From Haloferax litoreum (GTDB lineage Archaea > Halobacteriota > Halobacteria > Halobacteriales > Haloferacaceae), in the NCBI RefSeq assembly GCF_009674605.1, contig NZ_WKJO01000001.1, positions 1 through 64,000 of the forward strand: DNA of 64,000 nucleotides, given 5' to 3'. Numbering within the stretch: position 1 is the first letter of the stretch; each line of letters opens with the position of its first letter. Shown here piece after piece: positions 16,747-25,319 of the stretch. The translations under genes and the position numbers were made by a program. Below the pieces are notes generated by a model. That model was given only the letters and a program-made list of their open reading frames with translations. It had not been told where the DNA came from and made no database searches.

Positions 16747-18165
16747 GTGAATATCGTGGCCACGACGCGCGCTTCGAACACGTTCCACGGCCTCCTCGCC
16801 GCGACGGCGATGGGAGTCTACGTGCTACTTCTCGTCGGCGCGACGACGGCGCTCACTGATGCGGCAGCCGCGTGTACTGCGTGGCCCGCGTGTGGCGATG
16901 GGCTCACACTTCCGTCGACGATGGACGGGTGGGTCGCGTTCGGCCACCGCATCGCCGCCGTCCTCGTCGGTCTCTTGGCACTCGTGACGCTCGTCTCGGC
17001 GTGGCGCTCTGACGCGTCCCGCCGGGTGAAAGCCACAGTGACCGCATCGACGGCGCTCTACCCAGCACAGGCCGGACTGGGTGCAGTCGTCGCAACCGTC
17101 GGCGCAAGTGCATCGCTCTCGACGCTCCACCTCGTGGTGGGGATGGCCATCTTCGGCGGCCTCCTCGTCGCGCTGGCGTGGACACTCGAAGAAGTAACCG
17201 GTGACCCGACCGACAAACCCGTCGGCGCACCGTCTCGGGACCTTCCCCCAGCAGAAGAACAGGAACGGCCGGCAGTCCCGACCGAACCGATTGCCCGAGC
17301 GAAGGCGACAGCGTGGGCGTACTTCCGTCTGATGAAGCCACGACTGATGTGGCTCCTGTGCCTCGTCGCCTCGGCGGCGATGACGCTCGCGGGCACCGTC
17401 TCGCCCGGCCTCTCGACGTACACTATCCTCGCGACACTCGGCGGTGGCGTCCTCTCTATCGGTGCCTCGGGGACGTTCAACCACGTCCTCGAACGCGACG
17501 TCGACCGACGGATGCAACGGACGAGCGACCGACCACTCGCGGTGGACCTCGTCCCCGTCCGCAACGCAATCGCGTTCGGCGTCGCCCTCGCAATCGCGTC
17601 GGTGGCGCTCTTTGCGAGCGTGAACTGGCTCGCCGCTGTCCTCGGACTCGTCGCAATCGCGTTCTACAGCGTCGTCTACACGCTCATCTTGAAGCCGAAC
17701 ACCGTCCAGAACACGGTCATCGGCGGTGCGGCGGGCGCGCTCCCGGCGCTCATCGGCTGGGTCGCAGTGACCGGCGACATCGGCCTCGGCGGCGTCGTCC
17801 TCGCCATCGTCATCTTCCTGTGGACGCCGGCGCACTTCTACAACCTCGCGCTGGCCTACAAGGACGACTACGCCCGCGGTGGCTTCCCGATGATGCCCGT
17901 CGTCCGCGGTGAGACCGAGACGCGAAAGCACATCGTCTGGTGGCTCGGTGCCACGCTCATCGCCGCCGCCGGCCTCGCTGTCATGGACGCACTCGGCGTC
18001 GTCTACTTCCTGACGAGCGTCGTCTTCGGCGGCGCGTTCCTCTACTTCGTGGTGCGCTTGCACTACGAGCGCGACGACACGGCGGCGTTCCGCGCATTCC
18101 ACGCCTCGAACGCATACCTCGGGATGTTGCTCCTCGCCATCGTCGTCGACACCCTCGCCCTCTGA
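16747..18165 (+). CDS. ctaB: Fused half-size CtaA and protohaem IX farnesyltransferase (haem A/O synthase)
   Basis: A 472-residue membrane protein made of two enzymes. Residues 10-150 form four helices with CTAWPACGDG (Cys43, Cys49), His67 (FGHRIAA) and His128 (STLHLVVG), the pattern of half of a CtaA/COX15 haem A synthase. Residues 185-472 are a UbiA-type prenyltransferase with the haem O synthase motif around 245-263 (NHVLERDVDRR, TSDRPL) and the second motif TPAHFYNLAL. The C-terminal part converts haem B to haem O; the N-terminal part may carry on to haem A. GTG start chosen from the TATA position. It lies 2 bp before the next gene and faces coxB, in keeping with oxidase assembly. Confidence 0.9.
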   Translation: MNIVATTRASNTFHGLLAATAMGVYVLLLVGATTALTDAAAACTAWPACGDGLTLPSTMDGWVAFGHRIAAVLVGLLALVTLVSAWRSDASRRVKATVTASTALYPAQAGLGAVVATVGASASLSTLHLVVGMAIFGGLLVALAWTLEEVTGDPTDKPVGAPSRDLPPAEEQERPAVPTEPIARAKATAWAYFRLMKPRLMWLLCLVASAAMTLAGTVSPGLSTYTILATLGGGVLSIGASGTFNHVLERDVDRRMQRTSDRPLAVDLVPVRNAIAFGVALAIASVALFASVNWLAAVLGLVAIAFYSVVYTLILKPNTVQNTVIGGAAGALPALIGWVAVTGDIGLGGVVLAIVIFLWTPAHFYNLALAYKDDYARGGFPMMPVVRGETETRKHIVWWLGATLIAAAGLAVMDALGVVYFLTSVVFGGAFLYFVVRLHYERDDTAAFRAFHASNAYLGMLLLAIVVDTLAL

Positions 18166-18167
18166 AC

Positions 18168-18824
18168 ATGGCAACTGCAACCGCCCTCCCCCGTCCGTCG
18201 CGGTCCAGCCTCCTCCGTGCAGCGTTCGCCGTGAACACGACGTTGATTCTGGCGTTCGCCTACCTGTTGTTCACCGACGCGAGCGTCGGGGCCCCTCGAT
18301 ACGCCGTCTACGGCGTCACGTGGGTCGTGGTCGGCCTCTGGGTCCTGTTCGACACCAGAGTATCCGCCGCGTCGGCGGCGACGAAACGTAAGGCCGCAGT
18401 CGTCGGCGTCGCCTATTTCGCGCTCTTGGCCGTCGCGGGTGGCCTCATCACCTCCCCAGTGCCGGGTGGGACTGAGGGCCTCCGCGTCGCGTTCCTCCCG
18501 CCCGGATGGGGACCGGCACTGGTCTACGGCGGCGACCTGTTCAACCTCGTCCTGATGCCGGCACGTGTGATTGGCTACGCCGCCCTCGCGTTCCTCGTCT
18601 ACGACACCGTGGTCGAAGCGGCGGGCGCGGCAGTCTCCGGCATCGTCGGTCTCTTCTCGTGCGTCTCGTGCTCGTGGCCGATTCTCACGTCGCTCGCGAC
18701 CAGCGTCTTCGGGAGTGGAACGGCGCTCGCACTGACGGTGTCGACGTTCTCGTACGACCTCTCGACGCTCGTCTTCCTCGTCACCGTCGTCTTGCTTCGG
18801 TGGCGACCCGGATTTAGCACGTAG
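18168..18824 (+). CDS. Membrane protein with CVSC motif coupled to ctaB
   Basis: A 218-residue protein with about six membrane segments. It starts 2 bp after the ctaB stop codon, so the two are surely cotranscribed. Residues 102-125 include FLPPGWGPALVYGGDL, which looks like a conserved membrane-surface loop. A FSCVSCSWPI stretch near residue 163 puts a CxxC inside or beside a helix, as in metal- or thiol-handling membrane proteins. I cannot assign a family. The position next to haem and CuA genes suggests oxidase assembly, for example copper or disulfide delivery, which is an inference from context only. Confidence 0.78.
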   Translation: MATATALPRPSRSSLLRAAFAVNTTLILAFAYLLFTDASVGAPRYAVYGVTWVVVGLWVLFDTRVSAASAATKRKAAVVGVAYFALLAVAGGLITSPVPGGTEGLRVAFLPPGWGPALVYGGDLFNLVLMPARVIGYAALAFLVYDTVVEAAGAAVSGIVGLFSCVSCSWPILTSLATSVFGSGTALALTVSTFSYDLSTLVFLVTVVLLRWRPGFST

Positions 18825-18900
18825 CGATTCGCGACGGTCTGTTCGTTCTCGTCGCTTCTGTGTCCTTCTCGTCGCTTCGGGCTTCGTTTCCGCCGCCTCG

Positions 18901-18905
18901 TTTTT
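18901..18905 (+). promoter_or_regulatory. T-tract serving as terminator and/or promoter
   Basis: TTTTT about 75 bp after the ctaB-linked gene and 26-30 bp before the Rdx-family ATG. The distance favours use as a TATA element for the Rdx gene; it may also end the upstream transcript. Confidence 0.35.
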
Positions 18906-18930
18906 ACTCGTCCAAACGCTAGACCAACCT

Positions 18931-19167
18931 ATGACCGACGTCGAAATCGAATACTGCGTCCCGTGTGGCTTCCTCGAACGCGCAGAGGAGATACAGCACA
19001 CACTGCTCCAACAGTTCGGCCAAAAACTGGACCGCGTCGCACTCGTAACGGGTGACCACGGCGTCCTCACCGTCACCGTCGACGGCGAACGCGTCTGGGA
19101 CAAGTCCGAAGACGAGTACGACCCGGACGAAGTTCTCCGGCGAGTCCGGCCGCACGTCGGCGCGTGA
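18931..19167 (+). CDS. Rdx-family (SelW-like) thioredoxin-fold protein
   Basis: A 78-residue protein with the SelW/SelT/SelH fold pattern. A first strand VEIEYCVPCGF carries the redox CxxC (Cys9, Cys12; Cys instead of selenocysteine), a long helix LERAEEIQHTLLQQFGQ follows, and the chain ends with VTVDGERVWDKSE and EVLRRVRPHVG. Such proteins probably handle thiol redox or metal delivery; the exact partner is not known. Length is typical. A membrane protein gene starts 13 bp downstream and may be cotranscribed. Confidence 0.88.
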   Translation: MTDVEIEYCVPCGFLERAEEIQHTLLQQFGQKLDRVALVTGDHGVLTVTVDGERVWDKSEDEYDPDEVLRRVRPHVGA

Positions 19168-19180
19168 CCCCGTCCGAGTC

Positions 19181-19585
19181 GTGAAGTCGCTAGAGCACGC
19201 GGCAGTCGGACTCGTCGTCGGAACGGTCACTGCGCTGGCGCTCGGCCCACCGGGTGGAGTGCCACTACTCGTCGTCGTCGCGGTGCTGGTGAGCGTCTTC
19301 GTGGACCTCGACCACTTCGTCATCGCCCGCGTCGAACGTGGCGATTGGCGACATCTCAGACTCGCGGTGACGAACCCGCGGGTCGGTCTCTTCGAACAGG
19401 AGAAGCTATTCACCGACTTCGGGACCGAATTCAATCGCAAGCGACTCTTGAGTCATCACCTCGTCGGAGGCGTCGCAGTCGGTGGGGTGGCACTGTCTGG
19501 TGCCGCATCGCTCGCCGCGTTCGTCGCCGTCGTCCTCTACGCGCACGTCGTGTGCGACTATCTACGGGACCTCGGGATTGCGTGA
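19181..19585 (+). CDS. Small membrane protein with His/Asp motifs (YdjM-like)
   Basis: A 134-residue protein starting at GTG, 13 bp after the Rdx stop codon. It has three or four hydrophobic helices. VDLDHFVIARVERGDWRH, LLSHHLVGG and YAHVVCDYL hold conserved-looking Asp/His residues in a pattern similar to the YdjM group of membrane-bound metal-dependent hydrolases (DUF457-like). The match is only by eye and the protein is short for that family. Probably in the same transcript as the Rdx protein. Confidence 0.65.
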   Translation: MKSLEHAAVGLVVGTVTALALGPPGGVPLLVVVAVLVSVFVDLDHFVIARVERGDWRHLRLAVTNPRVGLFEQEKLFTDFGTEFNRKRLLSHHLVGGVAVGGVALSGAASLAAFVAVVLYAHVVCDYLRDLGIA

Positions 19586-19608
19586 AAACCAGCGCAGTCT
19601 CGGAGCGG

Positions 19609-20631
19609 CTAGTGCCCCCAGCGCCGCCCGTCTTCGTCGTAGCGGGCGTTCATGATGCGCTCCCACTGGTCGGTCGAGAGGTCCACGTCCGCCGCGCCGA
19701 CGTTCTCGCGGAGTTGCTCCGGCGTCCGCGCGCCGACGATAGGGACGACAGTCGCCTCCGGGTAGTCCATAAGCCATCGAAGCGCGACCTGTGCGGGACG
19801 GGCGTCGACTTCGTCGGCGACGGCGCGCACTTCGTCGAGGACGTGCCAGCCACGTTCGGAGAGGTAGAACTTGTCGAAGCGTTCGTCGAACGACCCGCGG
19901 GACCCGTCGGGCGCGACGTATTGTTTCGGGTCGTCCGGGTCGGCGCGTTCGTACTTCCCGGTGAGGAACCCGCCTGCGAGTGGCGAGTACGGACAGACTG
20001 CAATCTCCTGGTCGCCACACACGTCGAGGTAGTCTTTCACGTCCTCGTAGTACCCCGCGTGGAAGAGCGGTTGAGTCACGTCGAACCGGGCGTAGTCGTG
20101 CACGTCAGACTTCCAGAGCGCCTTCGTGAGTTGCCACGACGCCATCGTCGACGCACCGAGGTAGTTCACCTTCCCCTCTTCGACGAGGGCGTTGAGCGTC
20201 TGAAGCGTCTCTTCGATGGGCGTCTCGTCGTCCCAGCGGTGGATGTAGTAGAGGTCGAGGTAGTCGGTCCCGAGGCGGTCGAGCGTCCCCTCGATTTGGT
20301 TGCGGATGTGCGTCCGCGAGAGGCCGCGACTGTTTGGGTTGTCTTCGTCGAAGGGGAAGTAGACTTTCGAGGCGACAACGTAGTCCTCGCGGTCACGCTC
20401 TGCAAGCCAGTTGCCGATGTACTCCTCGGAGGTGCCGTTTGGGTCGCCGTAGACGTTCGCGGTGTCGATGAAGTTCCCGCCGTGTTCCTCGAAGGCGTCG
20501 AGGAGTTCGTGGGCGTCCGCTTCGTCTGTCTCCAGTACGCCACCGGTTCGTCGCCCGAATCGCCACGTCCCGAAACACAACTCCGAGACGCGCGTCCCCG
20601 TCGAACCGAGTCGTCGATAGTCGAGGCTCAT
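19609..20631 (-). CDS. Aldo/keto reductase
   Basis: A 340-residue (beta/alpha)8 oxidoreductase. Catalytic Asp and Tyr are in FIDTANVYG, Lys in VVASKVYF and His in YYIHRWDDE. The NADPH-binding end has VPIVGARTPEQLRENV. Members reduce aldehydes and ketones; the Kv-beta/YajO-like sequence does not fix the substrate. ATG at 20631 is preferred over an upstream GTG at 20643. It is convergent with the membrane protein gene at 19181-19585. Confidence 0.9.
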   Translation of the reverse strand: MSLDYRRLGSTGTRVSELCFGTWRFGRRTGGVLETDEADAHELLDAFEEHGGNFIDTANVYGDPNGTSEEYIGNWLAERDREDYVVASKVYFPFDEDNPNSRGLSRTHIRNQIEGTLDRLGTDYLDLYYIHRWDDETPIEETLQTLNALVEEGKVNYLGASTMASWQLTKALWKSDVHDYARFDVTQPLFHAGYYEDVKDYLDVCGDQEIAVCPYSPLAGGFLTGKYERADPDDPKQYVAPDGSRGSFDERFDKFYLSERGWHVLDEVRAVADEVDARPAQVALRWLMDYPEATVVPIVGARTPEQLRENVGAADVDLSTDQWERIMNARYDEDGRRWGH

Positions 20632-20683
20632 ACGCGATGACACGTTGGCCGGCGACTAAAGGGTGCGAGTTGCGGCGAGGGGT

Positions 20684-20905
20684 TCAGCTTTGTTCGTCAG
20701 CGTTGGGCGGTTCGGCGGGGGTCGCGTCCGCCTCGAACAGTTCGCGCGCGACCGGCGCGCCGCCGAGTGTGAGCGCGAGGAGGAGCACCGCGAACCCGAC
20801 TGTGACGAACCCCTGCGACGGATTCTCGGCGAGGGCAGTAACGTGGAGTGCCCCACCGACCAACGCGAGCACGACGGCGAACCGCTGGAGGACTGCGTCG
20901 TTCAT
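20684..20905 (-). CDS. Two-helix small membrane protein
   Basis: A 73-residue protein starting at the ATG whose complement is at 20903-20905. It has two hydrophobic segments (RFAVVLALVGGALHVTAL and FVTVGFAVLLLALTLGG) joined by the loop AENPSQGF, and an acidic tail. Unknown function. It ends about 50 bp before the aldo/keto reductase start and may be cotranscribed. An in-frame extension up to 21202 would run through the divergent oxidoreductase gene and is rejected. Confidence 0.6.
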   Translation of the reverse strand: MNDAVLQRFAVVLALVGGALHVTALAENPSQGFVTVGFAVLLLALTLGGAPVARELFEADATPAEPPNADEQS

Positions 20906-20984
20906 GACCGACCCACACGAGCCACCCGGGAATCCCTTGCGACTCGCCCGCACGCTTTTGCCGCCCGCCCACGACATGTAATCC

Positions 20985-21983
20985 ATGTTTAGAGTCGCCG
21001 GAATCGGCCTCGGGAGCCTCGGTATCATGGAGTGCCGCCTCTTCGACGAGATGGACGGCGTGAGTATCGTCGCCGGCGTCGACCCGGTCGAAGCCGTCCG
21101 AGAGAGCTTCGCCGACGAGTTCGGCGTTCCCACGTACGAATCAGTAGACGAACTCGTCGACGCCGAGTTCCTCGACGCGGTGACAATCGCCTCCCCGCAC
21201 ACGAAGCACTTCGACCAAGCACTCGCCGCACTCGACGCCGGAATTCACGTCCACCTCGAAAAGCCGATGGTGACCGACCTCGGCGGCGCACGCTCGCTCA
21301 TCCACCGCGCCGAAGAGAACAATCTCACGCTCGCCGTAGGCTATCAGCGCCACTTCGACCCACGGTTCCACGAACTCCGCCGCCTCGTCGATTCCGGGCG
21401 CATCGGCGACCCCCACATGGTCGTCTGCCACCTCGAACAGGAGTGGATTCAGTGGACGAAAGACGAGTGGCGCGGCGACCCGTCACTCTCCGGAGGCGGC
21501 CAACTGTACGATTCCGGGTCCCACCTGCTCGACGCGATGCTCTGGGTCACGCGTTCGACACCCGTCACCGTCGCCGCCGCCGTCGACCACCGAGGCCACG
21601 ACGTGGACGTGAACTCGGCCCTCGCCGTGGTACTGGACAGAGACGGTGAGCGACTCACGGCCAGCGTCGCCGTGTCGGGTGACGGGCCGAGCATCCCCGA
21701 ACCGGGTGAGTCGCTCCGTATCATCGGCACCGAGGGAATGGTCGCGTTCGACGGCGAGACCATCGAGGTGACAGAAGGAGGAACGACCTACCGTGCGACA
21801 CCACCGGTCCCCGACTTCGAGACGCTGACCGAGAAGAAACTCCGAAACTTCGTGGACGCCGCCCGCGACGAGGCTGACCTCGCCATCCCTGCGGAAGACG
21901 CCCTCCACGTCACGGCGCTCACAGAGGCGGCGTACGAGTCGGCGACGACCGGTCGCCGGGTCAACGTCGGCGACGAGGCCTGA
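20985..21983 (+). CDS. Gfo/Idh/MocA-family oxidoreductase
   Basis: A 332-residue NAD(P)-dependent sugar or inositol dehydrogenase-like enzyme. The N-terminal Rossmann motif is GIGLGSLG. The family hallmark EKPM (with the catalytic Lys) occurs near residue 93 in HVHLEKPMVTD. The second domain includes GGGQLYDSGSHLLDAML with the conserved Asp and His. Substrate cannot be told. The gene stands alone, convergent with the PQQ-type sugar dehydrogenase gene whose stop is 19 bp away; both could act on sugars, but there is no shared transcript. Confidence 0.9.
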   Translation: MFRVAGIGLGSLGIMECRLFDEMDGVSIVAGVDPVEAVRESFADEFGVPTYESVDELVDAEFLDAVTIASPHTKHFDQALAALDAGIHVHLEKPMVTDLGGARSLIHRAEENNLTLAVGYQRHFDPRFHELRRLVDSGRIGDPHMVVCHLEQEWIQWTKDEWRGDPSLSGGGQLYDSGSHLLDAMLWVTRSTPVTVAAAVDHRGHDVDVNSALAVVLDRDGERLTASVAVSGDGPSIPEPGESLRIIGTEGMVAFDGETIEVTEGGTTYRATPPVPDFETLTEKKLRNFVDAARDEADLAIPAEDALHVTALTEAAYESATTGRRVNVGDEA

Positions 21984-22001
21984 GTCTGCACCTCGCCGAA
22001 G

Positions 22002-23399
22002 TCAGGCGACACGAAGTCGATTCAGCGTCCCCGTCGTCCCACTGATTCGCGTGCTTCCACTCGTACAGACGTAGAGTTCACCGGTCGGGTCGCGGCCGAA
22101 CGCGAGGACGTTCTCACCGCCGCCGCCGAGGTCCGAGACTGGTATCTCGACGATGTCCCACGGCCGCGACTCCTGTGGTCGTGCGGCGAACAAGCGGCCC
22201 TGTGACTGCCAGTCGGCGAAGACGTACGCGCCAGACAGGGTTGGAATCTCCTCGCCGCGGTAGACGTAGCCCCCGATGACTGCGACGCCTGATGGGCCGC
22301 CGCCCGAGTGTGGATATTCGAGCACAGGGTCCACGAGTGGTTCGCCGCCCGGCGTCTCTGTCGGACACTCTCCTGCACGGAAGCAGTGTGCTCCTTCGCG
22401 GACGTTCCATCCGTAGTTGCCGCCGGCCTCGACGAGATTTACCTCTTCCCACATGCCCTGTCCTACGTCTGCGACGTAGAGGTCCTCCCCGTCGAACGAG
22501 AGCCGCCACGGGTTTCGGAGTCCCAACGCGTACTGCTCGTCGTAGCCGTCCCTGCCGACGAGTGGGTTGTCTTCGGGGATACCGTAGGGTTTGTCCTCGT
22601 CACCGGAGACGCCCCCTCGACTGTCCACGTCGAGTCGGAGGACGCTCCCGAGGAGGTTCTCGGTCACGTCCTGTCCGTTTCCGCCGGTGACGGCGTCGTA
22701 CCAGTCGTCGACGTGCCCCCGCCCTTCGTCGTTGGCATTGCCGCCGTCGCCGACGGCGACGTAGAGGTACCCGTCGGGACCGAACGCGAGTGCACCGGCG
22801 TTGTGATTTGCCTGCGGTTGGGGAATCTCGAGCAGGGTTCGTTCGGAGTCTGCCGAGACAGTCGTCGCCTCGGGGTCGACCGTCAGTTCACTGAGGACGA
22901 ACGTGTGACTGTAGTTCGACGGCGTCCCCGACCGCCGGGGGGCACTGTACCGAACGAAGAGTCGGCCGTTGTCGGCGAACTCCGGGTGGAACGTGAGGCC
23001 GAGGAACCCGCGTTCGTCGTAGCCACGAAGTTCGACGACTTGGTCGGTGATGTCGAGGTACGGGTCCGGTCGAAGACCAGTGTCGTCGTGGAGCCACACC
23101 CGACCGGGTTGGTCGACGACGAACCGCCGTGACCCGTCGAAGGCCTCGGGGATGGCCACGTCGACGGGCGAGGTGAATCCGCTGGCGACTGTCTCGTATC
23201 TGAGTTCGAGCGACGCGAGGTCGGAGTCGCGACCACTCGTTTCCGTCCCGTCACCCCCATCGTCGGCCGTCGTCCCCGCTGTGGTCTCTGTCGTCGTCTC
23301 ACCCGTCTGCCCGCCAGTTGGAGCACCCATACACCCTGCGAGACCGCCGAGGAGGACTGTTCCAGTCGCCGTGAGGAACCCGCGCCGAGACCCGTTCAT
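22002..23399 (-). CDS. PQQ-dependent sugar dehydrogenase, Tat lipoprotein
   Basis: A 465-residue extracellular beta-propeller of the glucose/sorbosone dehydrogenase family (soluble aldose sugar dehydrogenase type). A Tat signal SRRGFL (residues 4-9) ends in a lipobox LAGC with Cys23, so the protein is exported folded and lipid-anchored. Residues 24-60 are a Thr/Gly/Asp linker. The domain signature includes GLTFHPEFADNGRLFVRYS, the AGALAFGPDGYLYVAVGDGG Ca/PQQ-site stretch and YALGLRNPWRLSFD. It oxidises aldoses outside the cell, if PQQ is available. Confidence 0.9.
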   Translation of the reverse strand: MNGSRRGFLTATGTVLLGGLAGCMGAPTGGQTGETTTETTAGTTADDGGDGTETSGRDSDLASLELRYETVASGFTSPVDVAIPEAFDGSRRFVVDQPGRVWLHDDTGLRPDPYLDITDQVVELRGYDERGFLGLTFHPEFADNGRLFVRYSAPRRSGTPSNYSHTFVLSELTVDPEATTVSADSERTLLEIPQPQANHNAGALAFGPDGYLYVAVGDGGNANDEGRGHVDDWYDAVTGGNGQDVTENLLGSVLRLDVDSRGGVSGDEDKPYGIPEDNPLVGRDGYDEQYALGLRNPWRLSFDGEDLYVADVGQGMWEEVNLVEAGGNYGWNVREGAHCFRAGECPTETPGGEPLVDPVLEYPHSGGGPSGVAVIGGYVYRGEEIPTLSGAYVFADWQSQGRLFAARPQESRPWDIVEIPVSDLGGGGENVLAFGRDPTGELYVCTSGSTRISGTTGTLNRLRVA

Positions 23400-23519
23400 G
23401 TCATCGTAGAGGGGTGCACCGGGAGTAAGACTTCCTCCGGTTCGAGAGGCACTCGCCGGGCGTCGAACCCGACGGCGATTCCGAATCCCTTACCACCCGA
23501 TGGGTTCGTCGGATACGAC

Positions 23520-24461
23520 ATGGACGAGGTACTCGTTGCTGACGGCCTCACGAAGTCCTACGGCGACGTGGAGGCGCTTTCGGGCGTCTCCCTGTCGGTC
23601 GCCGAAGGGGAGGTCTTTGGCCTCATCGGTCCGAACGGCGCGGGGAAGACGACGCTGATTCGCGCCCTCACGGGCACGACCACGCCCGACGGTGGGTCAG
23701 CATCGGTACTCGGGAGTCCGCCGGGGGATGTCGACCGACAGCGACTCGGTCTCTTGCCGCAGGACTTCCGGCCAGCAGGTCGATTGACCGCGCACGAACT
23801 GGTGTCGTACTACGCTGGTCTCTACGACGGGGGCCGCGACCCTGCCGACGTCCTCGCCGAAGTCGGACTCGCCGACGTGGGCGACACGTGGTACGAGAAC
23901 CTCTCGGGCGGCCAACAGCGACGCGCCTGTATCGCCCTGACACTCGTGAACGACCCCGACGTACTCTTTCTGGACGAACCCACGACAGGTATCGACCCCG
24001 CTGGCCGACGAGCGCTCTGGACGCTCATCGACGACCTCGCAGACCGTGGGACGACGGTGTTCTTGACCAGTCACTCGATGGAAGAGGTCGAACGCCTCGC
24101 CGACCGCGTTGGGTTACTCAACGAGGGGACAATCGTCACGGTCGGTCGACCCGACCAACTCGTCGCCGAGTACGGCGGCGAGAGTAGACTCGTCGTCAGA
24201 ACCGCGAGCGACGCGGACCTCGACGGTGTGTCTCTCCCCGGGTCGCTCTCCGGCGACGTGACCGACGACGGACTCACCGTCTACGGTGTCGGCCCTCGAC
24301 AGATAAGCGACGCCGTCGACGCTCTCGACGAGGCGGGCGTCGTCTACGAGTCACTCGTGTGGAAGCAACCCGGCCTCGAAGAGGTCTATCTCTCGCTCAC
24401 GGGCGAGCAGTTCGAAGCGGCGCGACCTGCTGCTGCCGCCGCAGTCGGAGGTGAGAAATGA
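23520..24461 (+). CDS. ABC transporter ATP-binding protein (ABC-2 exporter)
   Basis: A 313-residue ATPase. Walker A GPNGAGKTT (residues 38-46), Q-loop LLPQDF, signature LSGGQQRR, Walker B VLFLDEPTTGID and the switch His in TSHSM are all intact. The C-terminal extension of about 90 residues is typical of DrrA/CcmA-like ATPases of ABC-2 exporters. Its TGA overlaps the permease ATG (ATGA). Substrate unknown; relatives export drugs, polysaccharides or peptides. Confidence 0.92.
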   Translation: MDEVLVADGLTKSYGDVEALSGVSLSVAEGEVFGLIGPNGAGKTTLIRALTGTTTPDGGSASVLGSPPGDVDRQRLGLLPQDFRPAGRLTAHELVSYYAGLYDGGRDPADVLAEVGLADVGDTWYENLSGGQQRRACIALTLVNDPDVLFLDEPTTGIDPAGRRALWTLIDDLADRGTTVFLTSHSMEEVERLADRVGLLNEGTIVTVGRPDQLVAEYGGESRLVVRTASDADLDGVSLPGSLSGDVTDDGLTVYGVGPRQISDAVDALDEAGVVYESLVWKQPGLEEVYLSLTGEQFEAARPAAAAAVGGEK

Positions 24462-25213
24462 GCGCCGCCGAACGCGTCCGCTCGGAGTTCGTCGCCTCGT
24501 GGCACTCGTTCCTCCGTCGGCGGACGGCCGTCTTCTTCACGTTCTTCTTCCCGGCCATCATCGTCGTCATCTTCGGCGCGTTGGTCCAGACCCAACCGAC
24601 TGGCGGCGGCCTGTTCGCCGAACCCAAGGAGTACTATATCGCTGGCTACCTCGCCGTCGTCGTCCTGTTTACGCCGCTCTCGCGGGTCGGCAGTACAATC
24701 GCTCGCCACCGTGACGGCAACCGCTTCGAGAAGTTGGCGACGACGCCTCTCACCCGTAGCGAGTGGCTTCTCGCACACGCACTCGTCAACGTCGTCGTCA
24801 TCGGCCTCGCGGCCCTGTTGCTCCTCGTGCTGTCGCTTCTCGTGACCGGTGCGTCGATTCCGCTGTCGGCGTCGACGCTCGCACTCGTCGCATTCATCGC
24901 GCTCGGTGTGACGCTCTTCTGTGGCCTCGGTGCACTCATCGGTAGTCTCGCCGACTCGCAAGATGGCGTCATCGCCGCGAGCAATGCTATTGCTCTCCCG
25001 TTACTGTTCCTCTCGGAGACGTTCGTGACGCCCGACTTGCTCCCGGCGTGGTTCCAACCGGCGTTGAACCTCTCGCCGCTGACGTACTTCGCACGCGGGG
25101 TCCGAGCACTCACCTACTCCGGCGGTGACTGGGTCCTCAACCTCGCGATTCTCGCCGTCCTCGCCGTCGCGTTCTTCGCGGTGGGGACGATGGCGATTCC
25201 GCAGACGGACTGA
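24458..25213 (+). CDS. ABC-2 type permease
   Basis: A 251-residue membrane protein with six helices in the ABC-2 arrangement. The N-terminal helix FFTFFFPAIIVVIFGALV is followed by a coupling helix (RDGNRFEKLATTPLTRSEW). A conserved GVTLFCGLGALIGSLADSQDG stretch and the re-entrant PLLFLSETFV/LSPLTYFARGVRAL region come later. It pairs with the preceding ATPase by translational coupling. Confidence 0.9.
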   Translation: MSAAERVRSEFVASWHSFLRRRTAVFFTFFFPAIIVVIFGALVQTQPTGGGLFAEPKEYYIAGYLAVVVLFTPLSRVGSTIARHRDGNRFEKLATTPLTRSEWLLAHALVNVVVIGLAALLLLVLSLLVTGASIPLSASTLALVAFIALGVTLFCGLGALIGSLADSQDGVIAASNAIALPLLFLSETFVTPDLLPAWFQPALNLSPLTYFARGVRALTYSGGDWVLNLAILAVLAVAFFAVGTMAIPQTD

Positions 25214-25319
25214 AAGAATCCTCGCAGGGGGTCCCACGTCGTCGATTCGGCGGGTCGGCAGGGCGTCCTCGACGCCCGTAAACTCAAGTCTTAACCCGCG
25301 TCCGAACACACGTGGGGGC

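Noticed and set aside
20684-21202. A 172-residue version of the small membrane protein
   Set aside because: The N-terminal 99 residues would lie on the opposite strand of the Gfo/Idh/MocA gene and are Ser/Thr-rich. The internal ATG at 20905 gives a clean two-helix protein.
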